DNA from: Pseudomonas graminis
GTDB lineage: Bacteria; Pseudomonadota; Gammaproteobacteria; Pseudomonadales; Pseudomonadaceae
Length of the DNA stretch: 64,000 nt
Direction: 5' to 3'
NCBI RefSeq assembly: GCF_013201545.1
Contig: NZ_CP053746.1
Span: 3,610,501 to 3,674,500, forward strand
Shown here piece by piece: positions 28,084 through 36,989 of the stretch; within the stretch, counting starts at the first letter, position 1; each line of letters opens with the position of its first letter. A program made the translations under genes and the position numbers. A model generated the notes under the pieces. That model saw nothing but the letters and a program-made list of their open reading frames with translations, ran no database searches and was not told the origin of the DNA.

Positions 28084-28709
28084 ATCGAGGATTTATCGAG
28101 CGGGATTTCATACCAGCAGAGGAACAGGTCCAGCGCAGACTCGACCACTTCGCGCTGCTTGTCCGGCGCGAGCAGGGGTTCGTTGAGGGTGACTTGCGGC
28201 CAGAAAGCAAAGGCCTTGAGCAGCGCATGAATCTGCGACGCGGCGAACACCGGCTCGACGGCCTTGAGGCGGCCGTCCTGCTGGGCGCCGCGGACCCAGA
28301 CGGTGAAGGTTTCTTCCCGTTGATTGAGCCGGCTGACCCAGACCTGCGCGCGGTCGGGAGAGTGGATGGTCGCGCCGATGGCCACGCGAGCCAGGTCAAT
28401 GAAGTTACTGTCGCCGAGGGTCTTCATCTTCGCGTCGAGTAATTCGCGCAGTTGATCGCGCAGGGGCACGCCGGGTTTGTACACTGCATCGGTCTGCGTC
28501 GCGGCGGAGGACCACAGGCGATGGAGCATTTCGGAGAACAGTTCTTCCTTGCTGGGGAAGTGGTTGTAGACCGTGCGCTTGGAGACCTCGGCCCGGGCGG
28601 CAATCCGGTCCATGCTCGTGACCTCGAAACCGTTGTCGCGGAACTCGGCGATCGCCGCCTGAACAATGGCTTCGCGTTTACGGTCGGTCAGTCGCAGTGG
28701 GGCAGTCAT
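28080..28709 (-). CDS. TetR/AcrR-family regulator
   Basis: A 209-residue TetR-type repressor with the N-terminal helix-turn-helix around residues 28-50 (MDRIAARAEVSKRTVYNHFP) and a C-terminal ligand domain resembling the AefR-like group. It is convergent with inhA and its own target is unclear. It could control itself or the metallo-hydrolase gene on its other side. Confidence 0.85.
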   Translation of the reverse strand: MTAPLRLTDRKREAIVQAAIAEFRDNGFEVTSMDRIAARAEVSKRTVYNHFPSKEELFSEMLHRLWSSAATQTDAVYKPGVPLRDQLRELLDAKMKTLGDSNFIDLARVAIGATIHSPDRAQVWVSRLNQREETFTVWVRGAQQDGRLKAVEPVFAASQIHALLKAFAFWPQVTLNEPLLAPDKQREVVESALDLFLCWYEIPLDKSSI

Positions 28710-28895
28710 GGATTCGCTTCTGTGAGGTGGCGCGGACGACTCAACCGCCCGACAAGAAAATTACACCGGGAAGTTTACTTCTCTTTGCGCATCGTGCAAG
28801 CTTGAAACTACACTGTGTAGTGTAAGAGCAGCTGGAAGCTTCAAGTTTTGAGCTCCAAGCTAAAGCCACAGCGAAATCAAAGCGTACGCCATGCT

Positions 28896-28942
28896 CTTGC
28901 AGCTTGCAGCTTGCAGCTTGCAGCTTGCAGCTTGCAGCTTGC
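28896..28942. repeat. Heptamer tandem repeat CTTGCAG x6
   Basis: Six perfect tandem copies of CTTGCAG plus a partial seventh. The unit is 7 bp, so each gain or loss shifts the reading frame. An ATG at 28891 reads through the repeat in frame with the downstream metallo-hydrolase. Related but diverged heptamers precede it at about 28830-28865. Confidence 0.9.
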
Positions 28943-28980
28943 GCAGCGCCACCTTCACCCGTTTTATGGAGTCAGCCCCC

Positions 28981-30078
28981 ATGGCCTCGATCGAAAAAAA
29001 CCTGGATTCAAATCCTGCGCTGCCTGTCCTGACTCGGCGAGAAGGTCGCTATTTCAATATCAAGCCAATGGCGCGCTCAAGCGTTGGCAAGACCTTGCGT
29101 ATCTTCTGGAACGCTCTGTTCAATAAACCCCATCACACCCGCCCGGCCGGGGAGATCCCGGTGCAGCCGCTGTCACGCCAGCAACTGTTTGCCGCGCCTG
29201 ACAACACGGTCTACCGCCTCGGCCATTCCACGGTGCTGCTGAAACTGCGTGGCGCCTATTTCCTGACCGACCCCGTATTTGCCGAGCGGGCGTCGCCGGT
29301 GCAGTGGGCCGGACCGCAGCGCTTTCACCAGCCGCCGATCCTTCTGCAAGACCTGCCACCGCTCAAGGCGGTGATCCTTTCCCACAACCACTACGACCAT
29401 CTTGATCACATGACCATTCAGGTGCTCAAGGACAAGGCCGAGCATTTCATTACACCGCTGGGGGTAGGGGACACGCTGATCGAGTGGGGAGTGCCGGCGG
29501 CCAAGGTTCAGCAATTGAACTGGTGGCAGTCGACAGACATTCACGGCATTCGCTTTGTAGCGACCCCGGCGCAGCATTTTTCAGGCCGCACGCTGCGGGA
29601 CGGCAACCAGACCCTGTGGGCGTCGTGGGTCATCCTCGATGGCGAGCAGCGGATCTTCTTCAGCGGCGACACCGGCTATCACGACGGTTTCAAGTTAATC
29701 GGTGAGCAGTACGGCCCGTTCGACCTGACCCTGATGGAAACCGGCGCGTACAACGAAGATTGGCCGGACGTGCACATGCAGCCTGAAGAGACGCTGCAAG
29801 CGCACATCGACCTGCGCGGCAGGTGGCTGCTGCCGATCCACAACGGCACCTTCGACCTGGCGATGCACGCCTGGCATGAGCCGTTCGACCGGATTCTCGC
29901 GCTGGCGTGGGACCGCAGCATCTCCATCACCACGCCAGAAATGGGCCAGCCGTTTTACGTTCAGTACCCCAGCCGAGGCGAGGCGTGGTGGCTGAAAGTG
30001 GACAAGGCTGCCGAGCCGGCGGCAGGCCGCTGCGCTAAACAGCGGCACGGTCGCCAGCAGGCCACCAGCCAAGGCTAG
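28981..30078 (+). CDS. Metallo-beta-lactamase-fold hydrolase (NAPE-PLD/UlaG-like)
   Basis: A 365-residue hydrolase with the MBL metal motif H135-x-H137-x-D139-H140 (SHNHYDHLDH). Further motifs are PAQHFSGRTL, FFSGDTGYHDGF and the late LPIHNGTFDLA. The pattern resembles N-acylphosphatidylethanolamine phospholipase D-like and UlaG-like lactonases; the substrate is unknown. ATG 28981 is chosen because GGAG lies 9 bases upstream and the family does not contain the upstream repeat-encoded residues (LQLAACS). The frame nevertheless extends in phase back to ATG 28891 through the heptamer repeat. Confidence 0.82.
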   Translation: MASIEKNLDSNPALPVLTRREGRYFNIKPMARSSVGKTLRIFWNALFNKPHHTRPAGEIPVQPLSRQQLFAAPDNTVYRLGHSTVLLKLRGAYFLTDPVFAERASPVQWAGPQRFHQPPILLQDLPPLKAVILSHNHYDHLDHMTIQVLKDKAEHFITPLGVGDTLIEWGVPAAKVQQLNWWQSTDIHGIRFVATPAQHFSGRTLRDGNQTLWASWVILDGEQRIFFSGDTGYHDGFKLIGEQYGPFDLTLMETGAYNEDWPDVHMQPEETLQAHIDLRGRWLLPIHNGTFDLAMHAWHEPFDRILALAWDRSISITTPEMGQPFYVQYPSRGEAWWLKVDKAAEPAAGRCAKQRHGRQQATSQG

Positions 30079-30088
30079 AGCGGCTGCC

Positions 30089-30244
30089 TCAAGGTTTGGC
30101 ATCCGTAGGGTCTGCCGGGTGCTCCGTTTCCGGTGGTCGCTGTTGTTCACCACTTTGATTGGCTTGTTTGTGTTCCTCACCGACCTTGCCTGCGTTTTCA
30201 GGCTTGTGGTCGAGGTCTTCGCGGTTGGACTCTTTATCAGGCAT
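30089..30244 (-). CDS. Small hydrophilic hypothetical protein
   Basis: A 51-residue, highly charged protein (MPDKESNREDLDHKPENAG... ending in proline-rich sequence) with no hydrophobic core, so probably disordered. The strong GGAGG site 5 bases before ATG 30244 supports translation. Similar small acidic proteins are common in Pseudomonas, with no assigned role. It lies convergent to the metallo-hydrolase and 47 bases downstream of the Rieske flavoprotein, so it may share that transcript. Confidence 0.6.
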   Translation of the reverse strand: MPDKESNREDLDHKPENAGKVGEEHKQANQSGEQQRPPETEHPADPTDAKP

Positions 30245-30291
30245 GGTGCACCTCCAGTGCGCGGTTGAATAAGGGATGTTTGTCGTGCATC

Positions 30292-31839
30292 TCAATCGTC
30301 GATCTGACTAATCAGCATGAGCGCTTCGTCTTTGAACAGCGGTTGTTTCATGCGTTCGGCCAGCATCGCCATCGGCCGTTCACGTTCACAGCTGACCACG
30401 GCCGCGACGACGCCCTGCTTGCAGATGAGTGCCAGGAAATCAAATCGCTCCGGCTCGCCGAGGTAAACGATGTCGTCCCAGTCTTCGGCGTGGCCGAGAT
30501 AGTCCAGACGCTTTTCGAAATGGTAGGTCCAGAAATACGGCACGTCGGCGTAGTGCAGGTCATCGCCGAGCATGTTGCCTGCCGCGATGCGTGCCTGTTG
30601 TTGGGCAAGGCGCCAGTGCTCGATGCGCCGTGGCTGCTGACTGAGGGGGAAGGTGGCAATGTCACCCGCCGCCCACAGATCCTTGCCCGCGCGCATGCCG
30701 TCGTCGACCGCCAGTGAGCCATCGTCCTCCAACTGAAGGCCGTCGATGAAATGCGTTACCGGGCTCACGCCGACGCCAACCAGGGCCAGGTCCACTTCCA
30801 CCCGTTCGCCATTGCTGAGTACGGCTGTTCGCAGCACCTGCTGGCCATCTTGTTCATCGCCCTCGAAACGGCTGACGTCGACATGGGTGCGGAACAGCAC
30901 GCCGTTTTGCTCATGCAGCGCGCGCAAGGCTTTGCCGACGCGCTCGCCCAACTGGCTGGCAAACGGCACCTCGTGATGGGCCAGAACGGTCACGTCGACA
31001 CCCTGAGTGCGCAACGCCGACGCCGCTTCCAGCCCGATAAAACTGTCACCGACGATCAGCGCGTGGCTGCCGGGATGGACTGCTGCCAGAATTCGGCGCG
31101 CGTCATCACGGCTGCGCAAGGTCACCACTTGCGGCAGATCGGCGCCTTCCAGGGGCAACCCACGCGGCTCGCCACCGGTGGTCACCAGCGCCGCGTCGTA
31201 GTCATAGCGCCGCCCGTCCGCAAGTGTCACGCGCTTGTTGACCACATCCAGCTTCATCACTTCGCCATGAACCCGCTCGATTCGGTTGTTCAGATAGAAC
31301 CCGTCGTCGCGCAGGGCAGGGATCTCATCGGTTTCCATTTCGGCGGACAGCACAAATTTGCTCAGCGCCGTGCGGTCGTAGCCGGGCGCGGCGTCTCTGT
31401 CGATAAGCAGTAACCGACCGTTGAAGCCCTTTTCCCTGAGCGCGCAAGCGGCAGCCGTGCCCGCCGCGCCGGCGCCAATGACGACGAAGCAGCGGCTGTC
31501 TTCGGCCAGGACCGGCGCATGAACGGTGATGGGTTGGTCCTCGACATGCACATGGCCGTCGATGACCTGAACGGGGTAACGGATAAGCGCGTCCAGTGCA
31601 GGCGGTTCGCACAAATGGCCGTCGTCGATGGAAAATTCGGCCTTGTGCCAAGGACAGATGAGATGACCGTTGCAGATGGCGCCGTCCGCCAATGGCGCGC
31701 CGGCATGGGGGCAGAAGGCTTGAAACGCGCGGACTTCGTCGCCGTGCAGAACCAGCAGCGCCTTGGTTTCGCCAAACTCGACCTGGAGACCGCGATCTCG
31801 CTTAATGTCGGTCAGGCTGGCGACTCGATGCAGAGGCAT
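30292..31839 (-). CDS. Rieske-domain FAD-dependent NAD(P)H oxidoreductase
   Basis: A 515-residue two-part protein. The N-terminal Rieske 2Fe-2S domain has C43-x-H45 (FCPHAGAPL) and C62-x2-H65 (ICPWHKAEF). It is followed by a pyridine-nucleotide-disulphide-type flavoprotein with FAD motif VIGAGAAGTAAA near residue 120, NAD motif IVGDSFIGLEAA near 270 and LWAAGDIATFP near 415. This resembles AIFM3-type and dioxygenase ferredoxin-reductase proteins with the ferredoxin fused on. The electron acceptor is unknown. AAGGAAG precedes ATG 31839. Confidence 0.85.
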   Translation of the reverse strand: MPLHRVASLTDIKRDRGLQVEFGETKALLVLHGDEVRAFQAFCPHAGAPLADGAICNGHLICPWHKAEFSIDDGHLCEPPALDALIRYPVQVIDGHVHVEDQPITVHAPVLAEDSRCFVVIGAGAAGTAAACALREKGFNGRLLLIDRDAAPGYDRTALSKFVLSAEMETDEIPALRDDGFYLNNRIERVHGEVMKLDVVNKRVTLADGRRYDYDAALVTTGGEPRGLPLEGADLPQVVTLRSRDDARRILAAVHPGSHALIVGDSFIGLEAASALRTQGVDVTVLAHHEVPFASQLGERVGKALRALHEQNGVLFRTHVDVSRFEGDEQDGQQVLRTAVLSNGERVEVDLALVGVGVSPVTHFIDGLQLEDDGSLAVDDGMRAGKDLWAAGDIATFPLSQQPRRIEHWRLAQQQARIAAGNMLGDDLHYADVPYFWTYHFEKRLDYLGHAEDWDDIVYLGEPERFDFLALICKQGVVAAVVSCERERPMAMLAERMKQPLFKDEALMLISQIDD

Positions 31840-32006
31840 GTGCGCTTCCTTGTGGGCTTTTTTATTGGGCTTATGGGCTTTTAGTTCGGAGTCGGCAGTC
31901 AGGGGAGAGGTTCAGGGAATTATCGAGCGGTCGGTTGGGCGGGCGCTCTGTCCGCATTAATTGCAGAAGGAACGCCCAGAGGCCGCGGTGACTTCACCCG
32001 GCCAGG

Positions 32007-32495
32007 CTACCGGGTCAATTTCAGCCGCTCATGCCAGTCGGCGATCGACTCTTCAGGGAATTCCTCGAACTGCTGGTCATTCGGCCCTGCGGCGACTTCC
32101 ACCCAGGGCGCCTTGGAGTTCAGCAGCAAGTGCGTGTGCTCTGGCGGGACCGGCAACGGAGTGTCGATGGCCGATGCGAAGGGATGAATCAGCTCAGGCC
32201 ACTCGGGGCTGAACAACCACAGCCCGCTGCCGCACCGTTTGCAGAAATGCCGTTCGGCGCTGCTGATGTGGGTCTGGTGACCCTTATCGTCGCGCATCTT
32301 CGCGTGGTAGATGGCGATGTTGTCCTTGCCTTTGACCTTGAGGCTTTTGGCATCGCCGCCCAGGTTGATTGCGTAGCCACCGCCGCCTTGGGTCTTGCGG
32401 CAGATCGAGCAGTAGCAGCGTTGATAAGGGTAGGGATGGGCGCTTGTCAGGCTGAATTCGACGGCGCCGCAATGGCAGGAGCCTTCCAGATGCAT
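32007..32495 (-). CDS. GFA-family (CENP-V/GFA fold) zinc protein
   Basis: A 162-residue protein of the glutathione-dependent formaldehyde-activating (GFA) fold. The zinc-ligand cysteines are visible in GSCHCGAVEF (residues 6-15), RCYCSICRKTQ (26-36) and HFCKRCGSGLW. Most family members are not shown to act on formaldehyde, so the function is open. GGAGGTG precedes ATG 32495. Confidence 0.82.
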   Translation of the reverse strand: MHLEGSCHCGAVEFSLTSAHPYPYQRCYCSICRKTQGGGGYAINLGGDAKSLKVKGKDNIAIYHAKMRDDKGHQTHISSAERHFCKRCGSGLWLFSPEWPELIHPFASAIDTPLPVPPEHTHLLLNSKAPWVEVAAGPNDQQFEEFPEESIADWHERLKLTR

Positions 32496-32687
32496 GATTC
32501 ACCTCCGCTTGAATGTGATGTCGGGCATAAGGGTCTAGACCGCTCAAGCGGGCGGGGTTCGATGTTTTCTCGAACAGGTGTTCGGATTCTTCACGGGCCA
32601 GCGCCTCAAGAAGCCTGCGGCGAAGTCGATAAGCGGTAGTCATATGACGACTTCGCGTCCCGCCCCTACAAGAATGAGCCGACCGTT

Positions 32688-34313
32688 ATGAGCCTACGCA
32701 ACCTGACCATCGCCCGCCGCGCCGGCCTTGGGTTTACCCTGATTTCCCTGTTGGTCGCGTTGCTCGGCTGGTTCGCCCTGAGCCAGATGTCGACGATCCG
32801 CCAGAGCGAAGTGGCCGTTGAAAGCAACTGGATGCCGAGCATGCGTCTGGTCAACGACATCCGCGAGGCCATGCTGCGCATTCGCACGATCTCGCTGCGG
32901 GTTGCTCTTGATGCCGATCCGAAAAACGTCAGCGTCTACAAGGGTCAGATGGACGCGCGCGCCAAGATCCTCGACGAGAAACTTACCAGCCTCGACGCCT
33001 TTATCGACACCCCGGAAGAGAAGGCGCTGTACGGCAAATTCCGCGCGACCCTGGTCGACTATCAGCGGGGGTTGACCCAGTCTTTTGTGCTCGCCGAGAG
33101 CGGAGACCTCAAGGCGCTGAACAAGCTGTTGCTGGTGGACATGAAGACGGCGGTCGACAACTCCGGCGCGCAATTGGGCGAACTCGGTGACTTCTACTCC
33201 CATCAGGTCGAGCTCGAAGGCGCCGCCGCAGAAACGCAATACGGCAACTCCCGAAACGTGGTGCTGGTGTTCGTGCTGATCGCGGCACTGGCCACGGTGG
33301 TCCTCGCGGTGTGGCTGACCCGCAGCATCGTTCGCCCGCTGCAGGAAGCGGTTAATGCCGCCGAATACGTCGCCAAGGGCGATCTGACCCATGACATTCG
33401 CGTCGAGGGCAATGACGAAGTCACTCGCTTGCAGAGCGCGTTGCAGCAGATGCAAGCCAATCTGCGCTCGACCCTGAGCCTGATCGGTAACTCGGCAAGC
33501 CAACTGGCGTCGGCCGCCACAGAGCTGAATTCGGTGACCGAAGACAGCCATCGCGGCCTGCATCAGCAGAACGCCGAAATCGAACAGGCCGCCACGGCGG
33601 TGAACGAGATGACCTCGGCCGTCGAGGAAGTCGCGCGTAACGCCGTGTCGACGTCCCAGGCGTCCAGCGAATCGAACACCGCGGCGCGCGACGGCCAGAG
33701 CCGGGTCATCGACACAGTCAATTCGATCCAGACCCTGTCCGGCAACGTGCAGCACACCTCGGAACTGGTGCAGAACCTCGCCGATCAGTCCCAGGACATC
33801 GGCAAGGTGCTGGACGTGATTCGCTCCATCGCCGAGCAGACCAACCTGCTGGCGCTGAACGCCGCCATCGAAGCGGCGCGGGCGGGTGAGTCCGGACGCG
33901 GCTTTGCCGTGGTCGCCGATGAAGTGCGCGCACTGGCCCACCGCACCCAGCAGTCGACCCTGGAAATCGACAAGATGGTCACGACCATGCGCAGAGGTTC
34001 TACCGAGGCGCTGGAATCGATGTCGATCAGCCGCACTCGCGCGACCGAAACCCTGGGACTGGCCCAGGGCGCCGGCGAGTCGCTGAACCGGATCACCACG
34101 TCGATCAACGAGATCTCCGAGCGCAATCTGGTGATCGCCAGCGCGGCTGAAGAGCAGGCCCAGGTGGCGCGGGAAGTGGACCGCAACATCGTCAACATCC
34201 GTGACCTGTCGATGCAATCGTCGTCCGGCGCCAACCAGATCAGCGCGTCGAGCAACGAGCTGTCCCGGCTGGCGGCGGAGTTGAATCAGGTGGTCACGCG
34301 CTTTCGGGTCTGA
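32688..34313 (+). CDS. Methyl-accepting chemotaxis protein (4HB-type sensor)
   Basis: A 541-residue chemoreceptor. Transmembrane segment 1 is at about residues 11-33 and segment 2 at about 188-210, bracketing a helical 4HB periplasmic sensor of about 155 residues. HAMP spans about 212-264. The signalling domain carries the conserved tip [20 protein letters not shown] followed by [15 protein letters not shown]. No C-terminal CheR-docking pentapeptide is present (the protein ends VVTRFRV). The ligand is unknown; 4HB sensors often detect small organic acids or amino acids. It stands alone. Confidence 0.92.
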   Translation: MSLRNLTIARRAGLGFTLISLLVALLGWFALSQMSTIRQSEVAVESNWMPSMRLVNDIREAMLRIRTISLRVALDADPKNVSVYKGQMDARAKILDEKLTSLDAFIDTPEEKALYGKFRATLVDYQRGLTQSFVLAESGDLKALNKLLLVDMKTAVDNSGAQLGELGDFYSHQVELEGAAAETQYGNSRNVVLVFVLIAALATVVLAVWLTRSIVRPLQEAVNAAEYVAKGDLTHDIRVEGNDEVTRLQSALQQMQANLRSTLSLIGNSASQLASAATELNSVTEDSHRGLHQQNAEIEQAATAVNEMTSAVEEVARNAVSTSQASSESNTAARDGQSRVIDTVNSIQTLSGNVQHTSELVQNLADQSQDIGKVLDVIRSIAEQTNLLALNAAIEAARAGESGRGFAVVADEVRALAHRTQQSTLEIDKMVTTMRRGSTEALESMSISRTRATETLGLAQGAGESLNRITTSINEISERNLVIASAAEEQAQVAREVDRNIVNIRDLSMQSSSGANQISASSNELSRLAAELNQVVTRFRV

Positions 34314-34327
34314 TTGCAAAACTATGG

Positions 34328-34376
34328 CTGCTTGCTGCTTGCTGCTTGCTGCTTGCTGCTTGGCGCTTGCAGCTTG
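34328..34376. repeat. Heptamer tandem repeat CTGCTTG x5 plus degenerate units
   Basis: Five perfect CTGCTTG units followed by GCGCTTG and CAGCTTG variants, 15 bases after the chemoreceptor stop. The unit is one base different from that at 28896. Confidence 0.85.
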
Positions 34377-34493
34377 TAGCTGGCCAACCCTTTCACCTCA
34401 TTCACTTGCCTGTCGCTGCCCTCGGCTTGCATGATTCGCCCCGACTAATAATTCCTGGCGGGCCGAACCTGCCGACGAGATAGGTGAAGGGCA

Positions 34494-35738
34494 ATGGATG
34501 ACGTGAATCGCGATTTCAGCAGTTGGCTGCGCTCCCCGGGTCACACGGCCTGGCTGATGCAGGAGGGCAATCGGCTGCTGGCGTTTGCCAAGGCCTCGAA
34601 ACTGCCCCAGGGCTTCGGCAATCTGGATGACCTCGGCCGGCTCCCCGCCGATGCCGTCGCCGAAACCATGAACACCGCACGCATGACCCACAGTTTTGCC
34701 ATGGCCCACATCAACGGTATTCCCGGTTGCGCCGCGCTGGTCGATCACGGCATCGCGGCGCTGGCCGGGCCGTTGCGCGATGCCGAGCATGGCGGCTGGT
34801 TCGCCAGACCCCTGGAGCACAGCGCCGAAACGGGCAAGAACGCCTACCTGCATGCCTTCGTTGCATTGGCGGCCAGCTCGGCAGTCGTCGCTCGACGCCC
34901 CGGCGCACAGGCGCTGCTGGAAGACGCGATTCAGGTGATCACCGGGCGTTTCTGGAGCGAGGAAGAAGGCGCCATGCGCGAGTCCTTCGACCGCGACTGG
35001 CGTAACGAAGAAAGCTATCGCGGCGCCAACAGCAACATGCACAGCACCGAGGCGTTCCTCGCCCTGGCCGACGTCACCGGCGATGCGCACTGGCTGGATC
35101 GGGCGCTGAGCATCGTCGAGCGGGTCATCCATCAGCACGCCGCGGGCAATAACCATCAAGTGATCGAGCATTTCACCCTGCAGTGGCAGCCGATTCCCGA
35201 CTACAACGTCGACAAGCCCAACGACGGCTTCCGCCCCTACGGCACCACGCCTGGCCACGCATTCGAATGGGCGCGGCTGGTCTTGCACCTGGAAGCGGCA
35301 CGGCGCAAAGCCCGGCTGGAAACGCCCGCCTGGCTGCTGGAAGACGCGCGCAGGCTGTTCGAAAACGCCTGCCGCTATGGCTGGGACGTCGATGGCGCGC
35401 CGGGGATCGTTTACACCCTCGACTGGGAAAACAGTCCGGTGGTTCGCCATCGTTTGCACTGGACCCACGCCGAAGCGGCCGCTGCCTCCGCCGCGCTGCT
35501 GCAACGCACCCACGAGCAGCAATACGAAGACTGGTACCGGACGTTCTGGGAATTCAGCGAGACGATGTTCATCGACTACGAAAACGGCAGCTGGCGCCAC
35601 GAACTCAACCCGCAAAACCAGCCCAGCGCCGATATCTGGGCCGGCAAGCCGGATCTGTACCATGCCTATCAGGCGACGCTGCTGCCGTTGCTACCGCTGG
35701 AGCAAAGCCTGGCGACGGCGTTGGCGAGCCGGGCCTAG
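34494..35738 (+). CDS. AGE-family sugar isomerase (mannose isomerase/YihS-like)
   Basis: A 414-residue (alpha/alpha)6-barrel isomerase of the N-acylglucosamine-2-epimerase superfamily. Histidines matching the aldose-ketose isomerases YihS and bacterial mannose isomerase are visible: NMHSTEAFLA near residue 183, TPGHAFEWARL near 250, and PDLYHAYQATLLP near 388. Together with RMTHSFAMAH near 65 these favour D-mannose/D-fructose interconversion over N-acyl-sugar epimerisation. There are no sugar-transport neighbours. AGGTGAAGGG precedes ATG 34494. Confidence 0.8.
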   Translation: MDDVNRDFSSWLRSPGHTAWLMQEGNRLLAFAKASKLPQGFGNLDDLGRLPADAVAETMNTARMTHSFAMAHINGIPGCAALVDHGIAALAGPLRDAEHGGWFARPLEHSAETGKNAYLHAFVALAASSAVVARRPGAQALLEDAIQVITGRFWSEEEGAMRESFDRDWRNEESYRGANSNMHSTEAFLALADVTGDAHWLDRALSIVERVIHQHAAGNNHQVIEHFTLQWQPIPDYNVDKPNDGFRPYGTTPGHAFEWARLVLHLEAARRKARLETPAWLLEDARRLFENACRYGWDVDGAPGIVYTLDWENSPVVRHRLHWTHAEAAAASAALLQRTHEQQYEDWYRTFWEFSETMFIDYENGSWRHELNPQNQPSADIWAGKPDLYHAYQATLLPLLPLEQSLATALASRA

Positions 35739-35778
35739 CCCGCAGCGTTTGCGCCCTCGGCCGGCAAATACATCCCTT

Positions 35779-36078
35779 GTGGGAGCGACCGGGGTGGCGC
35801 TCCACCTTGCTCGCAAAGACGCCAGTACATCCGCTATATCTTTAGCGTCTGAACTGCCGTCTTCGCGAGCAAGCTCACTCCCACAGGTTTGTGCGTGTGC
35901 TTTCTGTTGTGCGTCCGCCACAAAACCGGTGGTGCGCACCACCGCCGCTACTGGATCAGGCGCAGTTCCATGTGGGAGCCGAGCTTGCTCGCGAACGCGG
36001 TGTCTCAGCCGCTGAAGATGTAGCGCATGTCCCGGCCTCTTCGCGAGCAAGGTGGAGCCCCACCCCGGTCACTCCTGC
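35779..36078. repeat. Tandem REPINs with an expanded REP variant
   Basis: Four REP copies in alternating orientation. Outer copies at 35779-35813 and 36043-36078 are near-complementary and carry an extra GACCGGGGTGG-type insertion in the hairpin head. Inner copies at 35865-35884 and 35972-35993 are close to the canonical GTGGGAGC...GCTCGCG form. This fills the 375-base gap between the AGE isomerase and xthA; no gene is present. Confidence 0.8.
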
Positions 36079-36113
36079 AGGTTATGTGTTGTTTGAGGAT
36101 TTGCGCATCTCGG

Positions 36114-36896
36114 TCAAACCTTCAACTCAATCCACGTCGGTGCATGGTCGCTGGCGTGGGGCAGGTCCCTGACCCAGCGGTCCACCCCAGCGTTTTTAAG
36201 CTTGGGCGCCAGATCCTTGCTCAACAGCAGGTGGTCAATGCGCAGCCCGGAGTTGGTCTTCCAGTGGTTGCGGAAGTAATCCCAGAACGTGTAAATCCGC
36301 TCGTCCGGGAATTTCGTGCGCAGGGCGTCAGTCCAGCCTTGCTCCAGCAAACGCTCGAAGCACGCGCGGCTTTCCGGTTGCAGCAAGGCGTCCTTTAGCC
36401 ATGAGCGGGTGTTGTAGATGTCGTTGTCGGTGGGGATGACGTTGTAGTCACCGGCCAGCACCACCGGATGCTCGCTCTTGAGCAGCGAGTCGGCGTGGGT
36501 GATGAAGTGCTCGAACCATTCCAGTTTGTAGTCGAACTTCGGCCCCGGCTGCGGATTGCCGTTGGGCAGGTACAGGCAACCGACGATCACGCCCTGCACG
36601 GCCGCTTCCAGATAGCGGCTGTGTTTGTCCTTCTCATTGCCCGGCAAGCCCCGGCGGATCTCGAGCGGCTCACTGTCCCGGGACAGAATCGCCACGCCGT
36701 TCCATGACGGCTCGCCCTGCCAGATCACGCCGTAGCCGGCATTGCGGATGTCGTCGGCGGGGAAGGCTGTGTCAGCAGCTTTCAGCTCCTGCAGACAGAC
36801 GATGTCAGGCGCTTCCTTTTCCAGCCATTGCAACAGAATGGGCAAACGCGCGCGGATGCCGTTGATGTTGAACGTGGCAATTTTCAACTTGGCCAT
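36114..36896 (-). CDS. xthA: Exodeoxyribonuclease III
   Basis: A 260-residue Mg-dependent AP endonuclease/3'-5' exonuclease for base-excision repair. Family motifs are present: N-terminal FNINGIRAR, LQELKA with the metal-binding Glu, AGDYNVIPTDNDIYN, LRIDHLLLS, and the terminal catalytic SDHAPTW. ATG 36896 is chosen because a strong GGAGGGG lies 5 bases upstream and the family begins there; the frame extends to 36989 without a family match. Confidence 0.94.
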   Translation of the reverse strand: MAKLKIATFNINGIRARLPILLQWLEKEAPDIVCLQELKAADTAFPADDIRNAGYGVIWQGEPSWNGVAILSRDSEPLEIRRGLPGNEKDKHSRYLEAAVQGVIVGCLYLPNGNPQPGPKFDYKLEWFEHFITHADSLLKSEHPVVLAGDYNVIPTDNDIYNTRSWLKDALLQPESRACFERLLEQGWTDALRTKFPDERIYTFWDYFRNHWKTNSGLRIDHLLLSKDLAPKLKNAGVDRWVRDLPHASDHAPTWIELKV

Positions 36897-36989
36897 GGCG
36901 TTCCCCTCCAATGAGTGTGCAGCGTTGGAGGTCGCCGGATCGCTGAAGATTCCATCGGCGTGCGTGCCGCTGGATTTGCCTGGGTTCAT

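Noticed and set aside
28896..28942. CRISPR-like repetition
   Set aside because: The 7-bp units are directly adjacent with no spacers. No cas genes are present, and the REP repeats elsewhere are inverted palindromes.
32694..34319. A 541-codon open frame antisense to the chemoreceptor gene
   Set aside because: It mirrors the receptor frame almost exactly, as expected from GC-rich third-position bias on the opposite strand. Its translation has no recognisable domain, while the sense frame is a clear chemoreceptor.
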